Origin: Thermococci archaeon
GTDB lineage: Archaea > Hadarchaeota > B88-G9
NCBI GenBank assembly: GCA_003660555.1
Contig: QMUK01000006.1
Span: 1 to 23,705 of the forward strand
DNA length: 23,705 nucleotides
Direction of reading: 5' to 3'
Of this stretch, positions 7,715-15,160 are shown one piece after another. A model generated the notes under the pieces. The model ran no database searches and was not told the origin of the DNA. It saw nothing but the letters and a program-made list of their open reading frames with translations. The number at the start of each line of letters is the position of its first letter. Within the stretch, counting starts at the first letter, position 1. The position numbers and the translations under genes are program-made.

Positions 7715-9115
7715 ATGCTCGTTTCCATACTAGTTTGGCTCCCTCTCGTGTGCTCGCCCCTAGTATATCTTTCTTCGAAGTTAAGGAAAGGACTTCCGAG
7801 AAATCTGGCTATTTCGGTCTCCTTATTGACTTTTTTGCTTTCTCTACTTGTGATAGGGAGTGAGACCCATGAAGATTGGATACCATCTCTTGGGATTAGC
7901 TATCACCTCAGAGTTGATGGAATAAGCTATGTAATGGTCATATTAACTACTTTCATCATGTTAGCTTCTATCTTAGCTAGTTCCACCGAGATTAAAGAGA
8001 GAGAAGGAGAATACTACGCACTCTTGCTTTTAACCGAGACAGGAATCTTGGGAGTTTTCACGGCAGTGGATCTGATCCTATTCTACTTCTTCTGGGAGAT
8101 AGTCCTCATCCCCATGTTCTTCATAATACTGATCTGGGGAGAGGAGAGGAGAAGGTATGCTGCCATGAAGTTCCTCATATACACGCATCTCGGAAGTTTA
8201 CTGATGATCATAGGATTTTTCTATGCTTACTGGTCATACTACGACTTATTTGGAAAGTATACTTTCAATTTATTTGAATTGTGGAAAATAGAGGATTTCA
8301 TGAGTCAAAGTGAACTGAAACTCCTGTATTTCTTGGTGTTCATGGGATTCGCTGTGAAAGCCCCAATAGTCCCATTGCACACATGGCTCCCAGATGCCCA
8401 TGTAGAAGCTCCTTCCCCGGGTTCAGTTATACTAGCAGGTCTCCTCCTGAAAATGGGAGGATACGGTCTCTTGAGAATCCTTCCAACACTTCTCCCAGAG
8501 ACATTCCATGAAATGTCCGTTTTGCTGGCTTCACTCGGAGTGATTAGTGTATTCTATTCCGCCATGGTTGCCATGGTCCAGGAAGACCTGAAGAGGCTAA
8601 TAGCCTATTCTAGCATAAGCCACATGGGCATAGCTGTAACTGCAATAGCCTCTGAAACCTCATTGGGGACGAAGGGCGCGATTTACATGATGTTCAGTCA
8701 CGCCCTAATCAATGGACTAATGTTCCTACTCTCCGGAGCATATAAGAGAAGATTCCACACTAGAGAAATCTCAGAAATAGGGAAATACGAGGCCCCAATC
8801 CTCTCGTCATTACTGGTGTTCGGAGCATTTGCATCTTCTGGATTACCTGGCCTCTCAGGATTCATAGCCGAAATACTCTCCTTTATGGGAGTGTTTAATA
8901 GATGGGAAACTAGCATTTGGTTTCTGGTTCTGTCTGCAGTAGTTACAGCTGGATATATGCTCCATATGGTGAAAAGAGTAGTGTTCGGAGAGAAAATGGG
9001 CGAAGTCGAAGATCTATCGCGTGAAGAGCTTCTACCACTCGCCATGTTGGTCACTGGGATATTACTACTCGGATTAGTCCCGTCTCTACTGTTAGGTCCT
9101 CTGGAGGGAGTGTGA
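7715..9115 (+). CDS. nuoM: Complex I subunit M (proton-pump module)
   Basis: This 466-residue antiporter-like membrane protein keeps the glutamate of FFWEIVLIPMFFIILIWG, the lysine of FAVKAPIVPLHTWLPDAH, and the second lysine in ILAGLLLKMGGYG. These residues form the proton path in this family. The ATG at 7715 is six bases after the nuoL stop and follows GGTGAT, so it is spaced rather than overlapped, unlike most joints in the operon. Length and motifs are normal for NuoM. Confidence 0.94.
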   Translation: MLVSILVWLPLVCSPLVYLSSKLRKGLPRNLAISVSLLTFLLSLLVIGSETHEDWIPSLGISYHLRVDGISYVMVILTTFIMLASILASSTEIKEREGEYYALLLLTETGILGVFTAVDLILFYFFWEIVLIPMFFIILIWGEERRRYAAMKFLIYTHLGSLLMIIGFFYAYWSYYDLFGKYTFNLFELWKIEDFMSQSELKLLYFLVFMGFAVKAPIVPLHTWLPDAHVEAPSPGSVILAGLLLKMGGYGLLRILPTLLPETFHEMSVLLASLGVISVFYSAMVAMVQEDLKRLIAYSSISHMGIAVTAIASETSLGTKGAIYMMFSHALINGLMFLLSGAYKRRFHTREISEIGKYEAPILSSLLVFGAFASSGLPGLSGFIAEILSFMGVFNRWETSIWFLVLSAVVTAGYMLHMVKRVVFGEKMGEVEDLSREELLPLAMLVTGILLLGLVPSLLLGPLEGV

Positions 9116-10404
9116 TGTACCTAGAGATGTCCCTAGTATTGATATCTGCCTCAGCATTCCTAGGACACTTATTTGGCAGGAAAGCGTCTCTACCATTTTT
9201 GATACTCTCCGTACCTTTACTCTTGGAGTCGGAGACGACGAGAATTTCACACTTCTTCTTTGATGAATACTCCAAGTTGCTCTCGGTCTTGGTCGTCTCG
9301 GTCACCATATTGGTCTCTATCACAACAGAGGAAAGGGAGAGATCAGCTCAGACACTTCTGTCAATTTCAGCACTCGGAATAATTCTAGCTCTATCGTCCA
9401 AGGACTTCCTGAGTTTGTTCGTTTCTTGGGAAATAGCTAGCGTCACCACCTATGCCATGGTTGCCGTGGGCAGAGGAAGAGAGGAGCTAGAGGCAGGAAT
9501 GAAGTACTTCCTCTTCGGAGTCACTTCCTCTGGAGTAATGCTCTTCGGTATCTCCATAATATACGGAGAAAACGGAACGCTCTCCATAATTAACTCTGGA
9601 TTCGGTATTGGACAAGCTCTCTTCTTAGCCGGAATATTATTCAAAATAGGAGCTTTTCCCTTCCACGTCTGGATACCAGACGTTTATCAAGGGGCGAGAA
9701 GTTGGACTACATCTTTTTTGGCTGGAGCCTCAAAGGTAATGGGATTCGGAGTTCTAGTCCGGTCGTCCTACCTAATGGGGTTAAACGGTATGGATTTGTT
9801 CTTCCTCCTATCTATTTTGACAATGTTCTATGGGAACTTAGCGGCTTTGCTTCAGAAGGACATAAAGAGACTCCTGGCCTATTCAAGTATAGGGCATGCT
9901 GGCTACCTCTTAATACCCCTCTCTGTTTGGAACCCAAGGGCTCTAACTGGGGCCCTGATGCACATAGTAATGCACTCCCTACTCAAGGTCGGTGCATTCT
10001 CTACTGTTCTAATACACGAAAAAGAACTGGGAAGGGGAATAAAGGACTACAAAGGCATGGATAAGTATTCTAAACTATCTCTAACGATCATCTTGCTGGG
10101 ATTGGCCGGAGTCCCCTTAGTGGGAGGAGGGGGGTTCTGGAGCAAGTACGTCCTCTTCATGGGGGCGTTGGCTTCAGGCACTAGGGGACTAGCACTGGCC
10201 TTAGGGGGCATTCTAACAAGTGCTATATCTTTGTACTACTATGCGAGAGTGATAAGGGAGATTTACTCCACACCTGGAAGTGAGGAAGTCCCAGGTAAGG
10301 TCTTAGTCCCCCTCACAATAACGGTAACGGTTTTGCTCTTAGGTCTTTACCCAACACCGCTGATAGAGATCTGCCAAAAGGTTTCGACTACCCTCTTTCC
10401 CTAA
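9115..10404 (+). CDS. nuoN: Complex I subunit N (proton-pump module)
   Basis: This 429-residue antiporter-like subunit is shorter than bacterial NuoN (about 480); the N-terminal helices look reduced. The pump motifs are LFVSWEIASVTTYAMVAVG with its glutamate, LFKIGAFPFHVWIPDVYQGA with its lysine, and the LLAYSSIGHAGY helix. The usual GxPPxxGF loop reads GVPLVGGGGFW. Two starts touch the nuoM stop: GTG at 9112 and ATG at 9115. The ATG is chosen because GGAGGGA then lies five bases away, as at nuoL. It is the last gene of the complex I operon; no electron-input subunit follows. Confidence 0.9.
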   Translation: MYLEMSLVLISASAFLGHLFGRKASLPFLILSVPLLLESETTRISHFFFDEYSKLLSVLVVSVTILVSITTEERERSAQTLLSISALGIILALSSKDFLSLFVSWEIASVTTYAMVAVGRGREELEAGMKYFLFGVTSSGVMLFGISIIYGENGTLSIINSGFGIGQALFLAGILFKIGAFPFHVWIPDVYQGARSWTTSFLAGASKVMGFGVLVRSSYLMGLNGMDLFFLLSILTMFYGNLAALLQKDIKRLLAYSSIGHAGYLLIPLSVWNPRALTGALMHIVMHSLLKVGAFSTVLIHEKELGRGIKDYKGMDKYSKLSLTIILLGLAGVPLVGGGGFWSKYVLFMGALASGTRGLALALGGILTSAISLYYYARVIREIYSTPGSEEVPGKVLVPLTITVTVLLLGLYPTPLIEICQKVSTTLFP

Positions 10405-10423
10405 CGGTCTAAGTTCCTTTTTA

Positions 10424-10466
10424 GGTAACCGAAACGTCCTAGTTACCCAATAGAATAGAGGTAACC
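10424..10466. repeat. Three GGTAAC-type hexamers with exact 18-bp spacing
   Basis: GGTAACC at 10424, GTTACC at 10442 and GGTAACC at 10460 alternate in orientation, and each copy begins 18 bp after the previous one. They lie between nuoN and the lipoprotein promoter, about 50-95 bp ahead of its TATA box. This could be a cooperative operator or a folded 3' end of the operon transcript. A short T run at 10419-10422 just before it may help end nuo transcription. Role unknown. Confidence 0.5.
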
Positions 10467-10516
10467 CATCCTGTTTCGTCTGACTATCCGAGACTGCCTA
10501 ACGCCTTGCGTGATAG

Positions 10517-10524
10517 TTAAATAT
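10517..10524 (+). promoter_or_regulatory. TATA box of the lipoprotein gene
   Basis: TTAAATAT lies about 25 bp before an inferred transcript start near 10546, leaving a leader of about nine bases that contains the GGGTG ribosome site. The nearly identical GTTAAATAT stands in front of the tRNA at 12079-12087. This placement excludes the GTG at 10510 as a start codon. Confidence 0.65.
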
Positions 10525-10554
10525 CCCCTAGGGGCAGACTCAGCGGGTGAAAAG

Positions 10555-11145
10555 TTGAGGCATCTGCTGGTACTTTCCTTGGCAGCAATCCTCTTGCTCA
10601 GTGGTTGTGTGTATCCTGGGAGTTACGGAGAGAAAAAGAAATATGGAAGAGAAAGAGAGGAGATACCAAGAGAGAGGGAGGAAGGAAGAGGGCTAAAAGA
10701 GAGGAGAGCAGGCGCATCCTATGGAGAGATAAATCCAAGTGATTTCAGGACTTTGGCAGAGATAGCAGCTCTCGGAAAACCAATAGAGTGCGAGTATTTC
10801 GACAGGGAAACAAATACTAAGGGTAGATATTACATTTTAGGGAGAAATTATAGAGCAGAGATAACCTCGCACGGTAGGGAGATAGTAGTTGTGTTCAAAG
10901 ACGGAGAGCATTACGTCAAACCGCCTAGAGAGGCACCTGTGGTGGATTGTGACTGGATAAAAGTGCCCAAGACAGAGACTAGAATGGGAGGAGAAGAGGC
11001 AAAAGATCCAGAGGAGATATACACGGACAAAATAATGAGGTGTTTCGTCTCCGACTTCGGAGAGGAGATGTTCGAGACACCGGGAAAAATATGTGACATA
11101 GGAGAAGTAATGGGAAGGATGATCCCACCTAGGAGAGGGAGATAG
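10555..11145 (+). CDS. Small membrane lipoprotein of unknown function
   Basis: This 196-residue protein begins with a lipoprotein signal: two basic residues, a hydrophobic stretch LLVLSLAAILLLSGC, and a lipobox LSGC whose Cys is residue 17. A highly charged Arg/Glu/Lys linker of about 40 residues follows, then a compact domain from about residue 62 with four cysteines in two spaced pairs (IECEYF, VVDCDW, MRCFVS, GKICDI). The domain should sit outside the cell, where the cysteines could form disulfides or bind metal. It resembles small archaeal lipoproteins with an ECEY-type motif, but I cannot name a family. The TTG start at 10555 is chosen from the TATA box at 10517-10524 and GGGTG five bases before the codon. 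It is a single-gene transcript, convergent with the methyltransferase and one base away from its stop. Confidence 0.8.
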   Translation: MRHLLVLSLAAILLLSGCVYPGSYGEKKKYGREREEIPREREEGRGLKERRAGASYGEINPSDFRTLAEIAALGKPIECEYFDRETNTKGRYYILGRNYRAEITSHGREIVVVFKDGEHYVKPPREAPVVDCDWIKVPKTETRMGGEEAKDPEEIYTDKIMRCFVSDFGEEMFETPGKICDIGEVMGRMIPPRRGR

Positions 11146-11146
11146 C

Positions 11147-12022
11147 CTAAATTGTCTCTTTTTTTATTCTCTCTTTCGCCAGCTCTAGATACCTCTCCTC
11201 TGAGTCTATCCCGATGAAATGTCTCCCAGTTTTGAGAGCAACTACGCAAGTAGTGCCAGATCCGACGAATGGATCTAGGACAACGTCCCCCTTAAAGGAA
11301 TACAGTTGTATACACCTGTACGCCAATTCCTCAGGAAATGGTGCTGGATGCCCTATTTTTTTGGCAGACTCTGGAGGAAATCTCCACACGCTCCTAGTAT
11401 ACAGTAAAAATTCGTCTCTCGAAATGGTGTCTTCTCCTCTCTTTTCTCTCTTGAAAGACTCCTTTGACATCACTATGATGTACTCATGCTGATCTCTGAG
11501 CACTGGATTCACAGCTGACATCCAGGATCCCCAAGCTGTAGAGGACCCACTCACAGCATCTCCTTTATCCCAGATTATCTCTCCGCGAAGGAGGTAACCT
11601 ATTTCTTCGAAAACTCTTATCAGATAAGAGTGAAGAGGGATGTATGGTCTCCTACCTAGGTTGGCCACGTTGAAGCACACCCTTCCTCCGGTGACCAATA
11701 CCCTGTATACCTCCTTCATCACCGATTCCATGAACTCTAGGTATTCCTCTAAAGACAAATCTTCGTCGTACTCCTTACCTACGTTATATGGAGGAGAGGT
11801 TATCATGAGATGTATGCATCTATCAGGCAATTTTCGGAGAACTTCTCTGGCATCTCCGAGGATCAACTTATCCAAATACTCACGAGGCACCTCATTTTCA
11901 TGTCTACTCGTATTAGTCCTATCTCCAATCCCATTGTATAGTTTCCTGGAGTAAAATGTAGATGAATCATGGCTCTCTCTTTTAGGAACACCGAAGTCAC
12001 TGGTACTACTCCTCCTGCCCAT
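11147..12022 (-). CDS. DNA methyltransferase, probably N4-cytosine type (beta class)
   Basis: An S-adenosylmethionine-dependent DNA methylase. The catalytic motif IV, TSPPYN, comes first; the SAM-binding motif DPFVGSGTT comes near the C-terminus, the order of beta-class enzymes. SPPY is more usual in N4-cytosine than in N6-adenine methylases. The core runs from LDKLILGDA to the end; the first 45 or so residues are a Ser/Arg-rich leader of no recognised type. The ATG at 12022 follows a purine-rich GGAAGAGGGGAG site; an in-frame TTG at 12049 and a GTG near the core are alternatives. No restriction endonuclease is encoded beside it, so it may be an orphan methylase that marks the host genome. 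The recognition site cannot be read from the sequence. Confidence 0.85.
   Translation of the reverse strand: MGRRSSTSDFGVPKRESHDSSTFYSRKLYNGIGDRTNTSRHENEVPREYLDKLILGDAREVLRKLPDRCIHLMITSPPYNVGKEYDEDLSLEEYLEFMESVMKEVYRVLVTGGRVCFNVANLGRRPYIPLHSYLIRVFEEIGYLLRGEIIWDKGDAVSGSSTAWGSWMSAVNPVLRDQHEYIIVMSKESFKREKRGEDTISRDEFLLYTRSVWRFPPESAKKIGHPAPFPEELAYRCIQLYSFKGDVVLDPFVGSGTTCVVALKTGRHFIGIDSEERYLELAKERIKKETI
11159..11165 (+). terminator. T-run terminator after the lipoprotein gene
   Basis: Seven consecutive T bases, in a pyrimidine-rich stretch, follow the lipoprotein stop by 13 bases. Archaeal RNA polymerase commonly stops at such runs without a hairpin. The run lies inside the last codons of the convergent methyltransferase, where it encodes lysines. 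Confidence 0.5.
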
Positions 12023-12079
12023 ACTTCTCCCCTCTTCCTTTAGTTCCAAATCCCGATCGATTCACTTCTTCGGTAAGAG

Positions 12080-12087
12080 TTAAATAT
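12080..12087 (+). promoter_or_regulatory. TATA box of tRNA-Arg
   Basis: TTAAATAT is centred 25 bp before the first base of the tRNA, the standard archaeal distance. The reverse strand of the same site (ATATTTAA) is also well placed to drive the divergent methyltransferase, so the promoter may work in both directions. Confidence 0.65.
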
Positions 12088-12108
12088 CATGGGTCTAAGG
12101 AGAATCAT

Positions 12109-12186
12109 GGGCCCGTGGCTCAGCCAGGATAGAGCGGCGGCCTCCTAAGCCGTCGGTCCCGGGTTCAAATCCCGGCGGGCCCGCCA
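12109..12186 (+). tRNA. tRNA-Arg (anticodon CCT)
   Basis: A complete 78-base cloverleaf with an encoded CCA end. The acceptor stem is GGGCCCG pairing with CGGGCCC, the D stem GCTC/GAGC, the anticodon stem GCGGC/GCCGT with loop CTCCTAA, and the T stem CCGGG/CCCGG around TTCAAAT. The anticodon CCT reads AGG, a very common arginine codon in the neighbouring genes. No intron is visible and no repeated 3' end was seen nearby, so it shows no sign of being an integration site. Confidence 0.97.
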
Positions 12187-12296
12187 TCGGTCATTTACCT
12201 GTATAGGAAACATCGATCTCATCCATAGCATAAGAAAGATCCACTTTTATCTTAAGTCATTCTGGCTGTGGAGTGTCACATTTGTTTACCCAGCGG

Positions 12297-12306
12297 AAAG
12301 TATAAC
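12297..12306 (+). promoter_or_regulatory. Probable TATA box of the CHAT peptidase gene
   Basis: AAAGTATAAC stands about 38 bases before the ATG at 12341, the same layout as for nuoA, implying a transcript start near 12329 and a leader of about 12 nt. The match to the archaeal TATA consensus is only moderate. Confidence 0.45.
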
Positions 12307-12340
12307 AGAGTTCCGAGAGGGAAAATTTACAGGGGTATAG

Positions 12341-15106
12341 ATGCCCCTGGGCGGAGGGATGCTGGAATTAGTCACATCTGAAGACGGAAGACTTCTGGGG
12401 ATAAAGTCACCCTCCGAAGGTATAGAGAAAAAATTTGGAAGAGAAGAGATTTATCTGAACAATAATTTGCTGGAAAACTCTCGATTGAAAACAAAAGACG
12501 AGAAGGAGATTATAACGATTTTCGAGGGGAAAAATGGAAAATTGGAAAGGAGAATTCATTTGAACGAGGACAAGTTGGTGGTATCTATTGAGGGAAACGG
12601 GGAGATAAGATGGTATCTCTGGGAAATAGGAGACGATCAGCATATCTTGTTGAGAAGGGAAGTTCCTAGTTCAGATCCCATAAAAGACTTGTACGATACT
12701 AGGGAAGTCTCAGGAGAGACTCTATTACCCGAGGTTTACTTTCAGGAGAGGGACACAGAGGGTAGAATGCTGGAGATACACAGCGTTAAAGGTACTCTGA
12801 TAATAAAGGGTGTGAGAAGGCTGAGAATAAGGAACGATGAGTCCATAGTCCAGAGCTCCAAGGAACAAAGCAGAATAATACCTCCTGCAGGAATAGAAAT
12901 CATAGGAGAAAATAAAATAGAAGTCGAAATGTGGCTAGAGGCTCCATATAAAAGGAAGGTAATCAAGAGAGCTATAATATACGATGAGGATGATTTGGAG
13001 TCAATTGCAGCAGCTCTATCTGTACCTCCGCCCGAAGCGGGAGAAATACCAGATCCTACGTTCAGGGTGACTCTAGTAGATAGGCTGAACTTCATCCCGG
13101 TTTATCCTAGTGGAATACATCCCAGTCTACTAGAAGACAGGGACGAGGTGATAATACTCCTACCGAGTGAAAAAGCTAAAGGCATAACATCACACCTGAA
13201 GAAAATAGGAAAGAAATACCACTTGGTTAGGAGACCATACAGAGAAAAATTGTACGATCTCTTTGGACTCAAACCAAGGGAAGACTACGTCATAATCTCT
13301 AGGAGAAACCTGAGGGAAATATGCCTGCTGGCTCCATTGGCTAGATACCTCTCGATTCCGATTTACTTTGAAGACGAAGAAATTCCGAGAGGAGCAAAAG
13401 TACTCATAGACACCTCAAAGGGAGGAAAACTAACCCAAAAAGACATTTTTAGATTATTCTCGAATTTGTTATACGTGGATTCGGTTGTGCACAACTTCCG
13501 AGCCACTGAGATACTATGCAAGAGAATAGTAGGTCATGGTCAACTCAGGAGAGTTAGGCCTCACAGGATCCTAATGGAAATGGACGAATTCAGAGAATTA
13601 GAGGAAAAACTCAGAGAAGGAAAGAAGCTAAGCGATTACTCTCTGGAAATATCTAGGAAAATACCATTCGTAATTAAGAGAGGCAGAGTACTCGCAATAT
13701 TATGTACATCTGAGGAAGAATTGGTCAACGCCTCCAATTACTCCTATTTCTCCATGGCACCCTTGCTATACTTCGAAGTAAATAGGGATTACTTAGACAA
13801 GATAAGAGAGAAAATAGATGACTTCCTGAGAATAGATCCAATCTCCACCGAAGGAGAGCTGCTCAGGAGGACACTCATAAAAAGCATGGGAAGCCTGCTA
13901 CAAAGGGGAATGCCAAAATACGCCTCTTCGACCCTTGAGGAACTTTCCCCACAGTATCTGACAGTAATATCGGAGAATGAGATTCCATTTGAGTTCCTTC
14001 CTAACAGGGGAAGAGCTTGGTACAACACCTACTCTATGGGAAGGCTAAAGGGAAGGAATCCGATAGAGACTTCACTAATAATGAAGAGGAGTATGGAAAA
14101 AGAACTTTCTCCTAAGTTCAGAGCCCTCTTCCTTTTTGATCCCAGGATGAGAACTTCATTCGATGAAGTATCTATGATAATGGACTTGACTAAAGAGTTA
14201 TTTGAAGAAGCCAGAGCTTCCTTCTTGGGAGATGCAGAAGGCCATTATGAAATAGTGCATTTCTCTGGGCACAGTGACGACGACGGAATATATCTCCTAA
14301 GAGGAAAGTCGAATAGCATTCCAGCAAAAGGAGAAGTCTTTTTTGCAAATTCGTGTAACTCTGGAATATGGGGAGAGGGAAAACTTCCCAAGAGAACTCT
14401 CGAATCTGGATTCATATCCTATATAGGCAACAGATGGAAACTAGACTCAGGTAGAGCTATGAGAGTGGCAGAGGGATTCTACAAATTACTATCCATGGGA
14501 GCCAGTATAGGCCTAGCGCTGAAAATAGCTAAGTCAATAGATGAATTCACGTCCTCTTGCTACGTCCTCTATGGGGACCCAACCATGAGAATAAGGAGGG
14601 CAGTGAGTCCTCATCTTCTAATTTGTAACTGCGAGATAGATCTCAGTACCGAAATCGGAACTATAGAGGAGAAAATAGTCAATTTAGAGACCAAGCCATT
14701 TGGATGGCTATTCGATCTCCCAAGGAACTTCTCAGGAATAGACGTCCATAAAATATGGGACGACATAGGAGAAATAGTCCTAAACGGAGAAATAACTGTA
14801 ATAAGGAACAGGTACTCACTTCTTCCTGGAGAGGAGTACTCTTATACAATGGAATTTACGGTAAAACCAAAAAGAAAGAGCATAAGGTCTTGGGAATTCT
14901 CTTGGACGCATCCCCTTGGAGAAGATCACCTCACCGGATTAGTCGAGTCCTACACGATAAGAATAACTTTACCAGAGGGAGCCATACTGGAGAGAGCCAA
15001 TCCCAGGCCGAGCTCTCTCTTTGAGGGGGACAGAACGGAGTTAGTTTACAGGGGTGAGAGGTTCAGAGGAGAGAGATTGAACGTATCACTGGACTACTAC
15101 TGGTGA
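12341..15106 (+). CDS. CHAT-domain (caspase-like) cysteine peptidase with accessory domains
   Basis: This 921-residue protein has no signal peptide or membrane helix. Residues 1 to about 210 are beta-rich. Residues about 230-360 look Rossmann-like (YVIISRRNL, then APLARYLSIPIYF), similar in pattern to the CWB2 type of repeat domain. The CHAT domain spans about 525-755. It opens with LTVISENEIPFEFL, matching the usual CHAT strand before the substrate groove. It then has VHFSGHSDDDG with His644, and FFANSCNSG with Cys672, followed by the GFISYIGNRW, AEGFYKLLSMGASIGLALKIA and LYGDP blocks of the family. His644 and Cys672 form the expected catalytic pair. Residues about 790-921 form a beta domain that resembles the outside domain of the next gene product. 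The ATG at 12341 is chosen because the next ATG, at 12359, has its ribosome site directly abutting it. Substrate unknown. Confidence 0.85.
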   Translation: MPLGGGMLELVTSEDGRLLGIKSPSEGIEKKFGREEIYLNNNLLENSRLKTKDEKEIITIFEGKNGKLERRIHLNEDKLVVSIEGNGEIRWYLWEIGDDQHILLRREVPSSDPIKDLYDTREVSGETLLPEVYFQERDTEGRMLEIHSVKGTLIIKGVRRLRIRNDESIVQSSKEQSRIIPPAGIEIIGENKIEVEMWLEAPYKRKVIKRAIIYDEDDLESIAAALSVPPPEAGEIPDPTFRVTLVDRLNFIPVYPSGIHPSLLEDRDEVIILLPSEKAKGITSHLKKIGKKYHLVRRPYREKLYDLFGLKPREDYVIISRRNLREICLLAPLARYLSIPIYFEDEEIPRGAKVLIDTSKGGKLTQKDIFRLFSNLLYVDSVVHNFRATEILCKRIVGHGQLRRVRPHRILMEMDEFRELEEKLREGKKLSDYSLEISRKIPFVIKRGRVLAILCTSEEELVNASNYSYFSMAPLLYFEVNRDYLDKIREKIDDFLRIDPISTEGELLRRTLIKSMGSLLQRGMPKYASSTLEELSPQYLTVISENEIPFEFLPNRGRAWYNTYSMGRLKGRNPIETSLIMKRSMEKELSPKFRALFLFDPRMRTSFDEVSMIMDLTKELFEEARASFLGDAEGHYEIVHFSGHSDDDGIYLLRGKSNSIPAKGEVFFANSCNSGIWGEGKLPKRTLESGFISYIGNRWKLDSGRAMRVAEGFYKLLSMGASIGLALKIAKSIDEFTSSCYVLYGDPTMRIRRAVSPHLLICNCEIDLSTEIGTIEEKIVNLETKPFGWLFDLPRNFSGIDVHKIWDDIGEIVLNGEITVIRNRYSLLPGEEYSYTMEFTVKPKRKSIRSWEFSWTHPLGEDHLTGLVESYTIRITLPEGAILERANPRPSSLFEGDRTELVYRGERFRGERLNVSLDYYW

Positions 15107-15129
15107 TGGAACTTTCGTTTCACAGTTAA

Positions 15130-15138
15130 CGTTTTTTA
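15130..15138 (+). promoter_or_regulatory. T-rich element: terminator of the CHAT gene and possible TATA box
   Basis: A run of six T bases in CGTTTTTTAC lies 26 bases after the CHAT stop and about 26 bases before the ATG of the membrane regulator. It could end the first transcript and start a leaderless second one. Alternatively both genes are read as one transcript. Confidence 0.35.
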
Positions 15139-15160
15139 CCCTCCAGTCGGAATACAATAC

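Noticed and set aside
10510-10554. GTG at 10510 as start of the lipoprotein
   Set aside because: The codons would overlap the TATA box and displace the lipoprotein signal from the N-terminus.
12109-12186. tRNA-Arg as an integration site
   Set aside because: No second copy of the tRNA 3' end and no integrase gene were seen in the window.
12341-15106. Gingipain (C25) peptidase instead of CHAT
   Set aside because: The protein lacks a signal peptide, and the blocks after the Cys (FYKLLSMGASIGLALKIA, then LYGDP) are those of CHAT.
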